DNA of 64,000 bases. Origin: Thermoplasmatales archaeon. GTDB taxonomy: Archaea > Thermoplasmatota > Thermoplasmata > Thermoplasmatales > Thermoplasmataceae. Shown one piece after another: positions 20,453-28,690 of the stretch. A program made the translations under genes and the position numbers. Position 1 is the stretch's first letter. Every line of letters starts with the position of its first letter. Below the pieces are notes generated by a model. That model was not told where the DNA came from and did no database searches. It was given only the letters and a program-made list of their open reading frames with translations. The stretch lies in contig JACWAH010000026.1 in NCBI GenBank assembly GCA_014874365.1, forward strand, positions 1 to 64,000, written 5' to 3'.

Positions 20453-21449
20453 AGACAGCGAAGAAAGAAACAAATTCATCAAAGCGTATACTGCAATGGT
20501 TCTCTCGAGAACTCTGGACAGGAAGATAGTTACTTCACAACGGCAGGGTAGGGTAGGTTTCTACACACCAACCATGGGACAGGAGGCTCTCCAGGTTGGA
20601 GCATCCATGGCAATGGAGACCGCTGATCTGATCTACGGTTACTACCGTGATGTTCCTCTAATGCTGCACAGGGGCGTGCCAATTGAAACGATAATAAACC
20701 AGATCATGGGGAATGATTCAGATAGGGCGAAAGGGAGGCAGATGCCCAGTCATTTCAGTTCAAAGGAGTTCAATTTCATGTCGGTTCAGAGCCCGGTTGC
20801 CACAAATTTGCCTCTGGCTACCGGAGCAGCGTATGCATTGAAGTACCAGAAGAAGAAGAACATTGTCCTCGCGACTTTCGGCGATGGATCGAGCTCCACT
20901 CCGGACTTTCATGCCGCCCTGAACTTAGCAGGAGTATTTGAGTTACCAGTGGTATTTCTCTGCGAAAACAACGGATGGGCAATATCCCTTCCTGTGGAAA
21001 GACAGACGAAGGTGGAGATCTGGACAAAAGCAGAGGCTTACGGAATAAAAGGGGTAAAGGCAGACGGGAACAATTTCGTAGACACTTACGAAAAAGTAAA
21101 TGAAGCAGTCAAAAGGGCCAGGGAGGGTAAAGGTGCGACCCTTGTAGAGGCAACAAGTTTCAGGATGGGACCGCATTCTACCTCTGATGATCCAACGAAA
21201 TACAGGACTGAAAACGTAGAAGAAGGGAGTGAAAAGGACCCAATTGTTGTCAGCGAAAAGATATTGAAACAGAGAAAGTACGTTGACGATAAGATGATTG
21301 AAAACATTAAATCCCGTACGCATAAGCTGGTCGAGGAAAAGTTTAATGAATGCGAAAAAATTTCGCCTCCGAACCCGTCCACCGCTTTTGAGGGAGTATA
21401 CAAAAATACAACGTGGATGCTCAAAGAGGAGGTTGAAGATATCCTATGA
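20445..21449 (+). CDS. pdhA: Pyruvate/2-oxoacid dehydrogenase E1 alpha subunit
   Basis: 334 residues. The thiamine diphosphate motif runs from FGDGSSSTPDFHAALNLAG to the closing ENN (VFLCENNGWAIS). The phosphorylation-loop region FRMGPHSTSDDPTKYR is typical of the alpha chain of heterotetrameric E1. With E1 beta it decarboxylates the 2-oxoacid and reductively acylates the lipoyl group of E2. It starts at ATG 20445 inside the lipA end and overlaps pdhB as ATGA. Whether pyruvate or branched-chain oxoacids are preferred cannot be told; the Thermoplasma acidophilum complex prefers branched-chain substrates. Confidence 0.95.
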   Translation: MPEDSEERNKFIKAYTAMVLSRTLDRKIVTSQRQGRVGFYTPTMGQEALQVGASMAMETADLIYGYYRDVPLMLHRGVPIETIINQIMGNDSDRAKGRQMPSHFSSKEFNFMSVQSPVATNLPLATGAAYALKYQKKKNIVLATFGDGSSSTPDFHAALNLAGVFELPVVFLCENNGWAISLPVERQTKVEIWTKAEAYGIKGVKADGNNFVDTYEKVNEAVKRAREGKGATLVEATSFRMGPHSTSDDPTKYRTENVEEGSEKDPIVVSEKILKQRKYVDDKMIENIKSRTHKLVEEKFNECEKISPPNPSTAFEGVYKNTTWMLKEEVEDIL

Positions 21450-22414
21450 CAGAAATGAACATGGTCCAGGCACTGAATTCCGCCATGGATCATTTGCTTT
21501 CCAAGGATAAATCCGTGATCCTGTTGGGCGAGGATATCGGAAAAGACGGTGGAGTGTTTAGGGTCACCGAAGGATTGCAGAGCAAGTACGGCGAGGATAG
21601 AGTAATCGATATGCCGCTAGTCGAAGTAGGCATTGTCGGGATGGCGATTGGAATGGCCCTTACCGGGCTGAAACCAATAGCGGAAATACAGTTCCAGGAC
21701 TTCATTTACACCGCAATGGACCAGATTATCAACCAGATGGCCAAGCTCCGGTACAGATCTGGCGGGGATTATACAGTTCCGATGGTACTTAGAACTCCTT
21801 ACGGTGGTGGAGTAAAAGGTGGACTTTACCACTCACAGAGTGGAGAAACCTATTTTGCCCACACTGCAGGACTTACTGTAGTTACCCCTTCAAATCCATA
21901 CGACGCAAAGGGACTTCTGCTTTCTTCCATGGAGTATGGAGACCCTGTTATATTCCTTGAACCGAAGAGGCTGTACAGATCCAGTAAAGGTGAAGTTCCT
22001 GATGGAGAATATAAGGTACCGATTGGCGAGGCAAAGAATATAAAAGAAGGAAACAGCGTATCAATTATAACTTACGGTTCAATGGTTCCAACTGTGCTAA
22101 ACATTGTTGAAAAGCACAAGATAGACGCAGATGTAATCGATCTCAGGACTCTTCTTCCGCTTGACATCAATGCTATACTTTCCACGGTAAAGAAAACAGG
22201 AAAGGTGGTGATTGTTCATGAAGCGCCAAGGACTCTGGGAATGGGCGCAGAGATTTCTGCACTGATTGCCGAAAAGGCTATTGACAGCCTGCTCGGTCCT
22301 ATCCTGAGGGTGACTGGCCCAGATTCGCCATTTCCATACAGGTGGGAAGAATATTATCTTCCCAATGAAAAGAGAATTATGAAAGCTGTGAACAGCGTAA
22401 TGACATATGGGTGA
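21446..22414 (+). CDS. pdhB: Pyruvate/2-oxoacid dehydrogenase E1 beta subunit
   Basis: 322 residues. Conserved E1 beta blocks: NSAMDHLLSKDKSVILLGED, MPLVEVGIVGMAIGMALTGL (with the catalytic-centre Glu), and IQFQDFIYTAMDQIINQMAK with the YRSGG loop after it. The C-terminal transketolase domain has VIDLRTLLPLD and VIVHEAPRTLGMGAEI. It forms the alpha2beta2 E1 with the preceding gene. It starts at ATG 21446, overlapping pdhA by 4 bases, and ends 4 bases before pdhC, so the genes are translationally coupled. Confidence 0.95.
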   Translation: MTEMNMVQALNSAMDHLLSKDKSVILLGEDIGKDGGVFRVTEGLQSKYGEDRVIDMPLVEVGIVGMAIGMALTGLKPIAEIQFQDFIYTAMDQIINQMAKLRYRSGGDYTVPMVLRTPYGGGVKGGLYHSQSGETYFAHTAGLTVVTPSNPYDAKGLLLSSMEYGDPVIFLEPKRLYRSSKGEVPDGEYKVPIGEAKNIKEGNSVSIITYGSMVPTVLNIVEKHKIDADVIDLRTLLPLDINAILSTVKKTGKVVIVHEAPRTLGMGAEISALIAEKAIDSLLGPILRVTGPDSPFPYRWEEYYLPNEKRIMKAVNSVMTYG

Positions 22415-22418
22415 TTGA

Positions 22419-23654
22419 ATGTTTGAATTCAGGCTGCCAGACATAGGGGAGGGAGTTGTAGAAGGAGAGATTGTAAAGTGGCACGTCAAGGCCGGCGATA
22501 CCATTTCAGCCGATCAGGACATGGTAGAGATCATGACCGACAAGGTAACAGTGAGGATTCCGTCCCCGGTAAGCGGGAAGGTAGCTGAAATCCTTGCACC
22601 AGAAGGGAAGGTGGCCAAAGTTGGAGATGTCTTAATCAATATTGACGACGGGCAGGCAAAGTTGACCGGTAATATGGAAGCAGGACACCTGGCAGAAACA
22701 TCCCAGCCTCAGAAAAAAGAGGAAGCTGCCCCGCACGTTGAAATGCAGAAGCCTTCAGCACAGAGAGCGATCGCGACTCCCGCAATCAGGAAGGCGGCAA
22801 AAGATATGGGTGTGGACCTGGAAAGGGTTGTTCCCACTGGAGAAGGTGGAAGGATCACAATGAAGGATCTGGAAACCTTTGCTGCTTTGCCAAAAGAAGA
22901 AAAGGAGGCCCCGATTGAAAAGACTGCAGAAAAAGAACCTGTAGAAGAAGCGCGCACCTCTGTTCTTGACATACGTCCAGGTATGGAGGAAGCATATGAA
23001 CCCAAGGGGCTAAGGAGGATCATATTCGAGAAGATGGCCAAATCAAAGTCCATAATTCCACATTTCACCATTGCTGAACAGATTGATTTCGCAAAATTGA
23101 GGGAAACGAGGGAAGACCTGAAAAGCAAGGACCAGAATGTCACCTTTACCCCAATTTTCGTTAAGGCAATCACTCTTGTATTGAAAGAATTCCCCCGGTT
23201 CAATGCAGTATATGACGAAAAGTCCAGAAGCTATTCAATCAAGAAATACTATAACATTGGCGTGGCTGTCGATACGCCCGATGGCCTTAATGTAGTGGTG
23301 ATCAAGAACGCGGAAAGGAAGAGCGTCATCGCAATATCTAACGAGTTGACTGTCCTGGCCGAAAAGGCGAGGAATAATAAACTAGCACTTGCGGATGTGC
23401 AGGACTCGACCTTTACAGTTTCTAACGTAGGAACCATAGGAGGAATATTTTCAACACCGATTATAAATTACCCGGAAGTAGCCATAATAGCCTTCCACCG
23501 GACACTGCTGGACGAAAAGCATAAATCCGAAAAAGAGACGATGTTTGTTACACTATCCTGCGATCACAGGCTTATAGATGGCGCAGATGCAGCTAGGTTC
23601 ATCAGCAAGCTGAAGGTATTGCTCGAAAAGCCATCGCTGATTTTCGTGGAGTGA
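22419..23654 (+). CDS. pdhC: Dihydrolipoamide acyltransferase (E2)
   Basis: 411 residues in the usual order: one lipoyl domain (1-80) with the lipoylated Lys42 in EIMTDKVTVR, a charged linker, a peripheral-subunit-binding domain near 116-150 (ATPAIRKAAKDMGVDL...TGEGGRITMKDL), a second Glu/Lys/Ala-rich linker, and the catalytic domain from about 190 ending with the active-site DHRLIDGADAARFI. It transfers the acyl group to CoA and forms the core of the complex. LipA and LipB from the same operon make its cofactor. The stop overlaps the lpdA start as GTGA. Confidence 0.96.
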   Translation: MFEFRLPDIGEGVVEGEIVKWHVKAGDTISADQDMVEIMTDKVTVRIPSPVSGKVAEILAPEGKVAKVGDVLINIDDGQAKLTGNMEAGHLAETSQPQKKEEAAPHVEMQKPSAQRAIATPAIRKAAKDMGVDLERVVPTGEGGRITMKDLETFAALPKEEKEAPIEKTAEKEPVEEARTSVLDIRPGMEEAYEPKGLRRIIFEKMAKSKSIIPHFTIAEQIDFAKLRETREDLKSKDQNVTFTPIFVKAITLVLKEFPRFNAVYDEKSRSYSIKKYYNIGVAVDTPDGLNVVVIKNAERKSVIAISNELTVLAEKARNNKLALADVQDSTFTVSNVGTIGGIFSTPIINYPEVAIIAFHRTLLDEKHKSEKETMFVTLSCDHRLIDGADAARFISKLKVLLEKPSLIFVE

Positions 23655-24982
23655 TAATCTTGGATTATGACGCAATTATCATTGGTGGAGGTCCTGGAGG
23701 ATATGCTAGCGCAATAAGGCTCGGGCAGAATTCCAAGAAAGTTGCCCTCATAGAAAAGGACAAGATTGGAGGAGAATGCCTTAATTATGGGTGCATTCCT
23801 TCCAAAGCCCTCATTGAAATGGCCAACTCAATAGGTTACCTGAAAGATCTTCCTGGAGTGAATCTGGTTCCTTCTATCGACCTGGAGAAATGGCAGAAAT
23901 GGAAATGGGAAATGATCAATAAACTTACTTCCGGCGTCGAGACCCTCTGCAAAGCTTACGGTGTAACGGTGATTAAAGGGGATGGAAAGATAGTTGACAG
24001 GAACACGGTAAGCGTTGCTGGAAAGAATATAACGGCAACAAATCTTGTAATTGCCACGGGATCTTCACCAGTAAAATTTCCTGCCTTTGAAGGAGTATCA
24101 TATAACAGGGAGATACTTGACATAACCAAACTTCCGAAAACGTTGCTAATAGTCGGAGGTGGTTACATAGGAATCGAGCTGGGGACTGCCATAGCCAAGC
24201 TTGGTTCAAAAGTCACAATCGTGGAAATGATGCCTGCCGTACTCCCGGGAGTGGAAAAGGAACTGGTAAATCCTGTGGAGAGAAAACTCAGGACGCTTGG
24301 AATCGATATATTCGTCAATACAAAGGTTGAGAAGATCCAGAGAAACGGGGAATCGTTTGACGCCGTCCTTTCAGGAGAGAAGAAAATTACTGTGGAGAAC
24401 GTGCTTGTCACTGTCGGCAGGAGGCCGAATACTGAAGGATTCGGATTGGAAAATATTGGCCCTGAAATGAATGGACGGTACATCAGGATTGATTCACACT
24501 GCGAAACTTCCATAAAAGGCGTTTATGCCCTGGGGGATGTATCAGGTGAACCCATGCTGGCACACAAGGCATTTTATCAGGCAGGAATTGTCGCTCAGAA
24601 CATATCCGGAAAGGATGCAGAGGTAGACTATCATTCGATGCCTTATGTCATATATTCGGACCCGGAAATAGCCTACACCGGGAAGAAAGGTACGAGAGAA
24701 ACCATATATCCACTTGCTGCAAACGGAAGGGCGCTTGGAATGAACTCTTCGCTCGGAACATACAGGATTTATTTCGACGATGATGGTACAGTTACTGGAG
24801 CAGGAATCGTTGCCCCGCATTCCTCAGAAATGATAAGCGAGTTGACTCTTTCTGTGGAAGCATCCCTGTCCGTGAACGATATTGCGCTAACGATACACCC
24901 GCATCCCACAGTATCTGAAGGAGTAATGGAATCGGCGGAGGGAGCCTTTGGAAAATCACTTCATTTCAAGTCCGGCCGTTGA
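23651..24982 (+). CDS. lpdA: Dihydrolipoamide dehydrogenase (E3)
   Basis: 443 residues. FAD-binding GGGPGGYASAIRLGQ opens the protein, the redox disulfide is GGECLNYGCIPSK (Cys43 and Cys48), the NAD-binding block is LLIVGGGYIGIELGTAIAKLG, and the dimer-domain His-Glu pair is in TIHPHPTVSEGVMES. It reoxidises dihydrolipoyl E2 with NAD+. The start is GTG 23651, overlapping the pdhC stop (GTGA); TTG 23660 is a less likely alternative. Its 3' end overlaps lipB by 35 bases. The Ala-rich interior and length match the family; nothing is missing. Confidence 0.96.
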   Translation: MIILDYDAIIIGGGPGGYASAIRLGQNSKKVALIEKDKIGGECLNYGCIPSKALIEMANSIGYLKDLPGVNLVPSIDLEKWQKWKWEMINKLTSGVETLCKAYGVTVIKGDGKIVDRNTVSVAGKNITATNLVIATGSSPVKFPAFEGVSYNREILDITKLPKTLLIVGGGYIGIELGTAIAKLGSKVTIVEMMPAVLPGVEKELVNPVERKLRTLGIDIFVNTKVEKIQRNGESFDAVLSGEKKITVENVLVTVGRRPNTEGFGLENIGPEMNGRYIRIDSHCETSIKGVYALGDVSGEPMLAHKAFYQAGIVAQNISGKDAEVDYHSMPYVIYSDPEIAYTGKKGTRETIYPLAANGRALGMNSSLGTYRIYFDDDGTVTGAGIVAPHSSEMISELTLSVEASLSVNDIALTIHPHPTVSEGVMESAEGAFGKSLHFKSGR

Positions 24983-25628
24983 TCTCGGTCTCCTGGAATA
25001 TGATAAAGCACTGACGCTACAGAAAAAGTTAGTTTCCGTAATCAAGAAAGGGATCCTGGAAAAGGCAATCATATTTGTCGAGCATCCTCCTGTATATACC
25101 ATTGGCAGGAAACCAGATCCGCAAAATTATGCAGGGATAGATCCAGTGGTAACTGAAAGGGGTGGCGACATTACGTACCATGGCCCGGGGCAGCTCGTAG
25201 TCTACCCCATAATGGATGTCAGGAGCGAAGGGAAGCTGGATATTCGTGCATTCGTGAACAGGATAATGGATACAGTGATCGAGACGCTTTCCGACCTTGG
25301 AATTCGTGCGGAGAAGGGAACTAATGAACCGGGAATCTGGGTCATGGGAAAGAAGATGGGATCTGTTGGAATCGCCATAGACGAGTTTGTTTCTTATCAC
25401 GGGATTTCGCTCAACATTTCAAGAGAGGTACTGGCAGGTTTCAGCAAGATACGCCCCTGCGGCATGGATGCTGCTGTGATGTCTTTCATGAACATTGAGA
25501 GAGAAGATATGATAAAAAGCCTTATGGCAAGATTTTCTTCTCATTTCGGGAATTACGTAATGGTTTCACTCCCGGATTTGAAAACCATTTTGTCAGGATT
25601 CCCTTCCGATTTCCCAGATGCTCTCTGA
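24948..25628 (+). CDS. lipB: Lipoyl(octanoyl) transferase
   Basis: 226 residues with the LipB core: RGGDITYHGPGQLVVYPIMD, then GKKMGSVGIAIDEFVSYHGI with the catalytic Lys near 136, and IRPCGMDAAV with the nucleophile Cys171. It moves octanoyl groups from a carrier to the lipoyl domain of E2, after which LipA adds sulfur. The start is taken as TTG 24948 inside the lpdA 3' end, because the next residues (VDLGLLEYDKALTLQ) match the family N-terminus and no ATG is available. It closes the operon and ends tail to tail, overlapping the cobalamin adenosyltransferase by 36 bases. Confidence 0.93.
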   Translation: MENHFISSPAVDLGLLEYDKALTLQKKLVSVIKKGILEKAIIFVEHPPVYTIGRKPDPQNYAGIDPVVTERGGDITYHGPGQLVVYPIMDVRSEGKLDIRAFVNRIMDTVIETLSDLGIRAEKGTNEPGIWVMGKKMGSVGIAIDEFVSYHGISLNISREVLAGFSKIRPCGMDAAVMSFMNIEREDMIKSLMARFSSHFGNYVMVSLPDLKTILSGFPSDFPDAL

Positions 25629-26132
25629 AATCCCTTTTCTCACGTTAGCCACAACTGACATCATAAAAAGCAAAGAGGATAGCCTGTTGAGATAGGACTG
25701 GATAGCCTTCGTTGTGTATACAGAACCTGCATATCTTACCACGACCCTCTCCAGGGTCCTGGCTGACGTTCTTGCCACATGCAGTATGGCTGATTCCGGC
25801 GATCCTCCCGGAATGACGAATAGCTTGATTTTGCCCGCTTCATGCCTGTACTGGATCGTACGATCCTCCAGCCATTTCGTCCTGTCTTCGGAAAGAGTTC
25901 TTTTCTTTCCGGCAGCAAGCATGTCTTCACCGATTGTAAAAAGATCGACCTGAGTCTCCTTCAGATCTGCAATAATGTCCTCCCACTTAATCACGGTGGA
26001 AGCGTACCCTATTACCGAGATCAGGGAATCGATTTCACCCTCAATCTCAACCAGCATGTCACCTTTGGAAATCCTTCCAAGTGAAGGGTTGTCAGTTTCC
26101 CCTGTGTCACCTTTCCTTGTAAACGTATTTAT
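25593..26132 (-). CDS. ATP:cob(I)alamin adenosyltransferase, PduO type, apparent ATA start
   Basis: The C-terminal signature YLNRLSSLLFMMSVVAN and the ARTSARTLERVVV helix identify the PduO family, which makes adenosylcobalamin. The first ATG (26057) would cut off the family's ATP-binding N-terminus. That N-terminus is present in frame just upstream: FTRKGDTGETDN and PSLGRISKGD. Going back, the only position that fits the family start is ATA 26132 (M-NTFTRKGD), which overlaps the TAA stop of alaX as ATAA, mirroring the ATGA overlaps elsewhere. This gives 179 residues, the normal length. A one-base change or error from ATG is the alternative. Confidence 0.87.
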   Translation of the reverse strand: MNTFTRKGDTGETDNPSLGRISKGDMLVEIEGEIDSLISVIGYASTVIKWEDIIADLKETQVDLFTIGEDMLAAGKKRTLSEDRTKWLEDRTIQYRHEAGKIKLFVIPGGSPESAILHVARTSARTLERVVVRYAGSVYTTKAIQSYLNRLSSLLFMMSVVANVRKGISESIWEIGRES

Positions 26133-26857
26133 GCACCTGCCGGAGGGATGGATATTACCATTCTCTTGTTGTTTCTCCCCTTGTTCTCGATTTTTACCAG
26201 AGATATTTCGCCTATTTCTGAGGTGTTTGCGACATGGGTACCGCCATCCGCCTGCCTGTCTACCCCTTCTATCTCAACAATTCTGATTGTATCCATCTTA
26301 AGCAGTAATTCTCTTCCCGGGACTGTTCTTGCAAGGTTCTCAATCCTCTTCGCCTCTTCTGCATCTATGAAGTATGAAATCACCTTGTGTTTTTCCTCAA
26401 TTACTTCATTGGTCTCCTTAATGATACTGTTGGCCAATTCAGGGTCCAGACTTTCCAGAGAAAAGTCCACTCTTGCACGATCTTCGTAGATCTGGCTCCC
26501 GGTTATCAGTCCGGCATATTCCGGATTCCTGTTTACTATTGCATCTATCAGATGTATGGCAGTATGGAACCTCATGTGCTGATATCTCCTTGGCCAGTTG
26601 ATCTCTCCAACAGTTTTCGCTTCATGACTTTCGCTTATGGAGTTGGTGATGTGAGCTATCCTGTCGTCTAATTTTCTTGTGTCTATTATATCGATTATTT
26701 TCCCGTCGACCATCAGCCTGCCTGTATCTCCCGGCTGTCCCCCGCCAGATGGGTAGAAAGCCGTGGAATCAAGAAATATGCCTTCCATTCCTGCATCAGT
26801 TATTACTGCTTCGAACCTCTTCAAATACGGGTCTTCCCAGAAGAGTTTTCTTGTCAT
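26129..26857 (-). CDS. AlaX-type alanyl-tRNA editing protein
   Basis: 242 residues homologous to the editing domain of alanyl-tRNA synthetase. Zinc and substrate sites: FHTAIHLIDAI (His-x3-His) and QADGGTHVANTSEIG, where the usual Cys of C-G-G-T-H is Asp, as in a subset of AlaX proteins. The N-terminal glycine-rich block DSTAFYPSGGGQPGDTGRL is present. It hydrolyses Ser or Gly wrongly attached to tRNA-Ala. It starts at ATG 26857. It is upstream of the cobalamin adenosyltransferase with a 4-base overlap. Confidence 0.93.
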   Translation of the reverse strand: MTRKLFWEDPYLKRFEAVITDAGMEGIFLDSTAFYPSGGGQPGDTGRLMVDGKIIDIIDTRKLDDRIAHITNSISESHEAKTVGEINWPRRYQHMRFHTAIHLIDAIVNRNPEYAGLITGSQIYEDRARVDFSLESLDPELANSIIKETNEVIEEKHKVISYFIDAEEAKRIENLARTVPGRELLLKMDTIRIVEIEGVDRQADGGTHVANTSEIGEISLVKIENKGRNNKRMVISIPPAGA

Positions 26858-27039
26858 GGCGGGTAATTTCGTGACCCCTTAATTATAGTGATCCTTTGTC
26901 CCCTTTGCGTCAGATCAGGGAAGCATTAAATTAATGGGCTTCCAGATTTGAAGTTGAGTCATGGGGACTGCATATTTACCAGGAAATCGGGAATGAAGGA
27001 AATACGCTGCACGGGTAAACAGATGAAATAATATTGCAC

Positions 27040-28023
27040 ATGGAATTACCATATGTGAAGTTCGGAGTAATCTCTCCCGGCCGGCACTTTATCAATAGAG
27101 TGTATCCAGCAATGGAAACCCTGAATTTTGAAGTTAATGCGTTCTTTTCCAGGAAGGGAACGCTGAAGGGGGAACTTTCCGCCATTTCTGGTAGTGCAGT
27201 TACGGACGACATTACAAGATTCACCACAGGTGACTTTGACTCCGTTTACATTTCCTCACCTAATTCACTTCATTACCATGATGCTGTGGCCTGCCTTGAA
27301 GCTGGGAAGCATGTCCTGCTTGAGAAACCAATGACCCTTAAGTTCGCGGAGGCGGAGAAACTCGTGGAACTTGCCAGGAAGAAAGAGCTGAAACTCGCAG
27401 TCGGTTTTCATCTAAGATTTCATCCTGCACTAATAGAAATAAGGGACATGATTGCCTGTGAAAAGATCGACCCTTCAGGCATTGCATACATTACTGCAGA
27501 GTGGGGCGGATACAGGGACAGACATGGAAGAGAGGGCACCTGGTGGGGAGTCGAAGAGATGGCGGGGGGAGGTTCAATGGTTGGAACAGGAGTGCATGTT
27601 CTCGATTCCCTTAACTTCGTTACAGGGAGGAGACCAGTAGAAATATTCGCAATGCGGTTTCCTGATATCATCCTTGAATATACGACCTCGATTCTTGCGA
27701 GATTTGACGAGTTTCCTGCTTATGCCACCGTTTCCGGCGGTGTCCAGTTCCCTGAGAATTCCCTCCGAATATTGACCGGAGAAGATACGATTGAAGTTTC
27801 AGATTTGTACGGAACGGAGATAAAAGGAGCGCTCAGGCGTAACGGCAGGGTTTTGAAAAGATACCCGAAGAGAAGTATCTATCTGGAAGAGTTGAAGGGG
27901 TTCAGGGATTTCGTTGACGGGAAGGAATCTTCAATAGCTACCGGGGAGGAAGGCGCATTTGTCACAAAGGAGATGGAAGCCGTACATAGGTCTGCCAGAG
28001 ATCGAAATGCAGTGAGGTTATAA
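27040..28023 (+). CDS. Gfo/Idh/MocA family NAD(P)-dependent oxidoreductase
   Basis: About 327 residues. The N-terminal Rossmann part contains FDSVYISSPNSLHYHDAVACL and the family signature GKHVLLEKPMTLKFAEAEKL, with the catalytic Lys of EKP. The C-terminal beta-sheet domain has GGSMVGTGVHVLDSLNFVTG, the usual Gly...D-x-x-H-like block (here GVHVLD). It oxidises or reduces a sugar or polyol; the substrate is unknown. ATG 27040 is preferred over TTG 27034. It is followed at once by an unknown gene and a methyltransferase on the same strand. Confidence 0.92.
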   Translation: MELPYVKFGVISPGRHFINRVYPAMETLNFEVNAFFSRKGTLKGELSAISGSAVTDDITRFTTGDFDSVYISSPNSLHYHDAVACLEAGKHVLLEKPMTLKFAEAEKLVELARKKELKLAVGFHLRFHPALIEIRDMIACEKIDPSGIAYITAEWGGYRDRHGREGTWWGVEEMAGGGSMVGTGVHVLDSLNFVTGRRPVEIFAMRFPDIILEYTTSILARFDEFPAYATVSGGVQFPENSLRILTGEDTIEVSDLYGTEIKGALRRNGRVLKRYPKRSIYLEELKGFRDFVDGKESSIATGEEGAFVTKEMEAVHRSARDRNAVRL

Positions 28024-28024
28024 G

Positions 28025-28690
28025 TTGCACCCCCAAACGGAAATTTTCTGGAAACAGCTGATAATGACCGAGGCATTCCAGAAAAGGGATCATGCAAGAG
28101 AAAAGGATTATGCTACCTATCTCATTCCATCGCCGGGTGAAACCAACAGATTCTTCCTGTCTTCACGGATGGATCCCGAAACTAACACCATCAGTAATAC
28201 TTTTTATGTAGGAAGTTCTTCAAGACAGGCCCTGGAAGCGATGGGGACTTACTTCTTCCTTTGCTACAACCTTGCAGCAAGGAGCATTGCACCGCAAAGG
28301 CTGGATGGACCCACGACAAGCTATGTCAGTGCAAAAAAGAAAAATGTAAAGGCAATGGAATTACAGGAAACTGGTTTCATTCGATCCGTGAGTTATCTGC
28401 CATTTTCAATGGACAATCTCTTAATGGATTATGAGGTCATCATCGTATCACATTCTTTCAGGAAGCGGACCAAGTTCTCGTTCATGGTTAAGATCACTCT
28501 TTCTGGAGGGGAAGAAGAAATCAGGAATGCGCAAAACGCGATGGGAATGAAATTTATGGAGCTTTACCATTCGATTGGAATAAAGCTGAAGCCTGTAAAA
28601 AAGAGAATCGTGGCATTCAGGAAAGGCGTATACGGCATTCCATTCAAGCTGACAACATTTGTCGCAATCCCGACAGATGAGGAAGCCTGA
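28025..28690 (+). CDS. Conserved-looking hypothetical protein of unknown function
   Basis: 221 residues, not recognised. It starts with TTG 28025, one base after the stop of the oxidoreductase, and its stop shares a base with the start of the methyltransferase (TGATG), so the three are probably one transcript. It is soluble, basic in the middle (VSAKKKNVKAME), with alternating strands and a C-terminal block KPVKKRIVAFRKGVYGIPFK. No nuclease or helicase motif is visible. Its tight coupling to a DNA-methyltransferase-like gene suggests a shared role, which is inference. Confidence 0.75.
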   Translation: MHPQTEIFWKQLIMTEAFQKRDHAREKDYATYLIPSPGETNRFFLSSRMDPETNTISNTFYVGSSSRQALEAMGTYFFLCYNLAARSIAPQRLDGPTTSYVSAKKKNVKAMELQETGFIRSVSYLPFSMDNLLMDYEVIIVSHSFRKRTKFSFMVKITLSGGEEEIRNAQNAMGMKFMELYHSIGIKLKPVKKRIVAFRKGVYGIPFKLTTFVAIPTDEEA

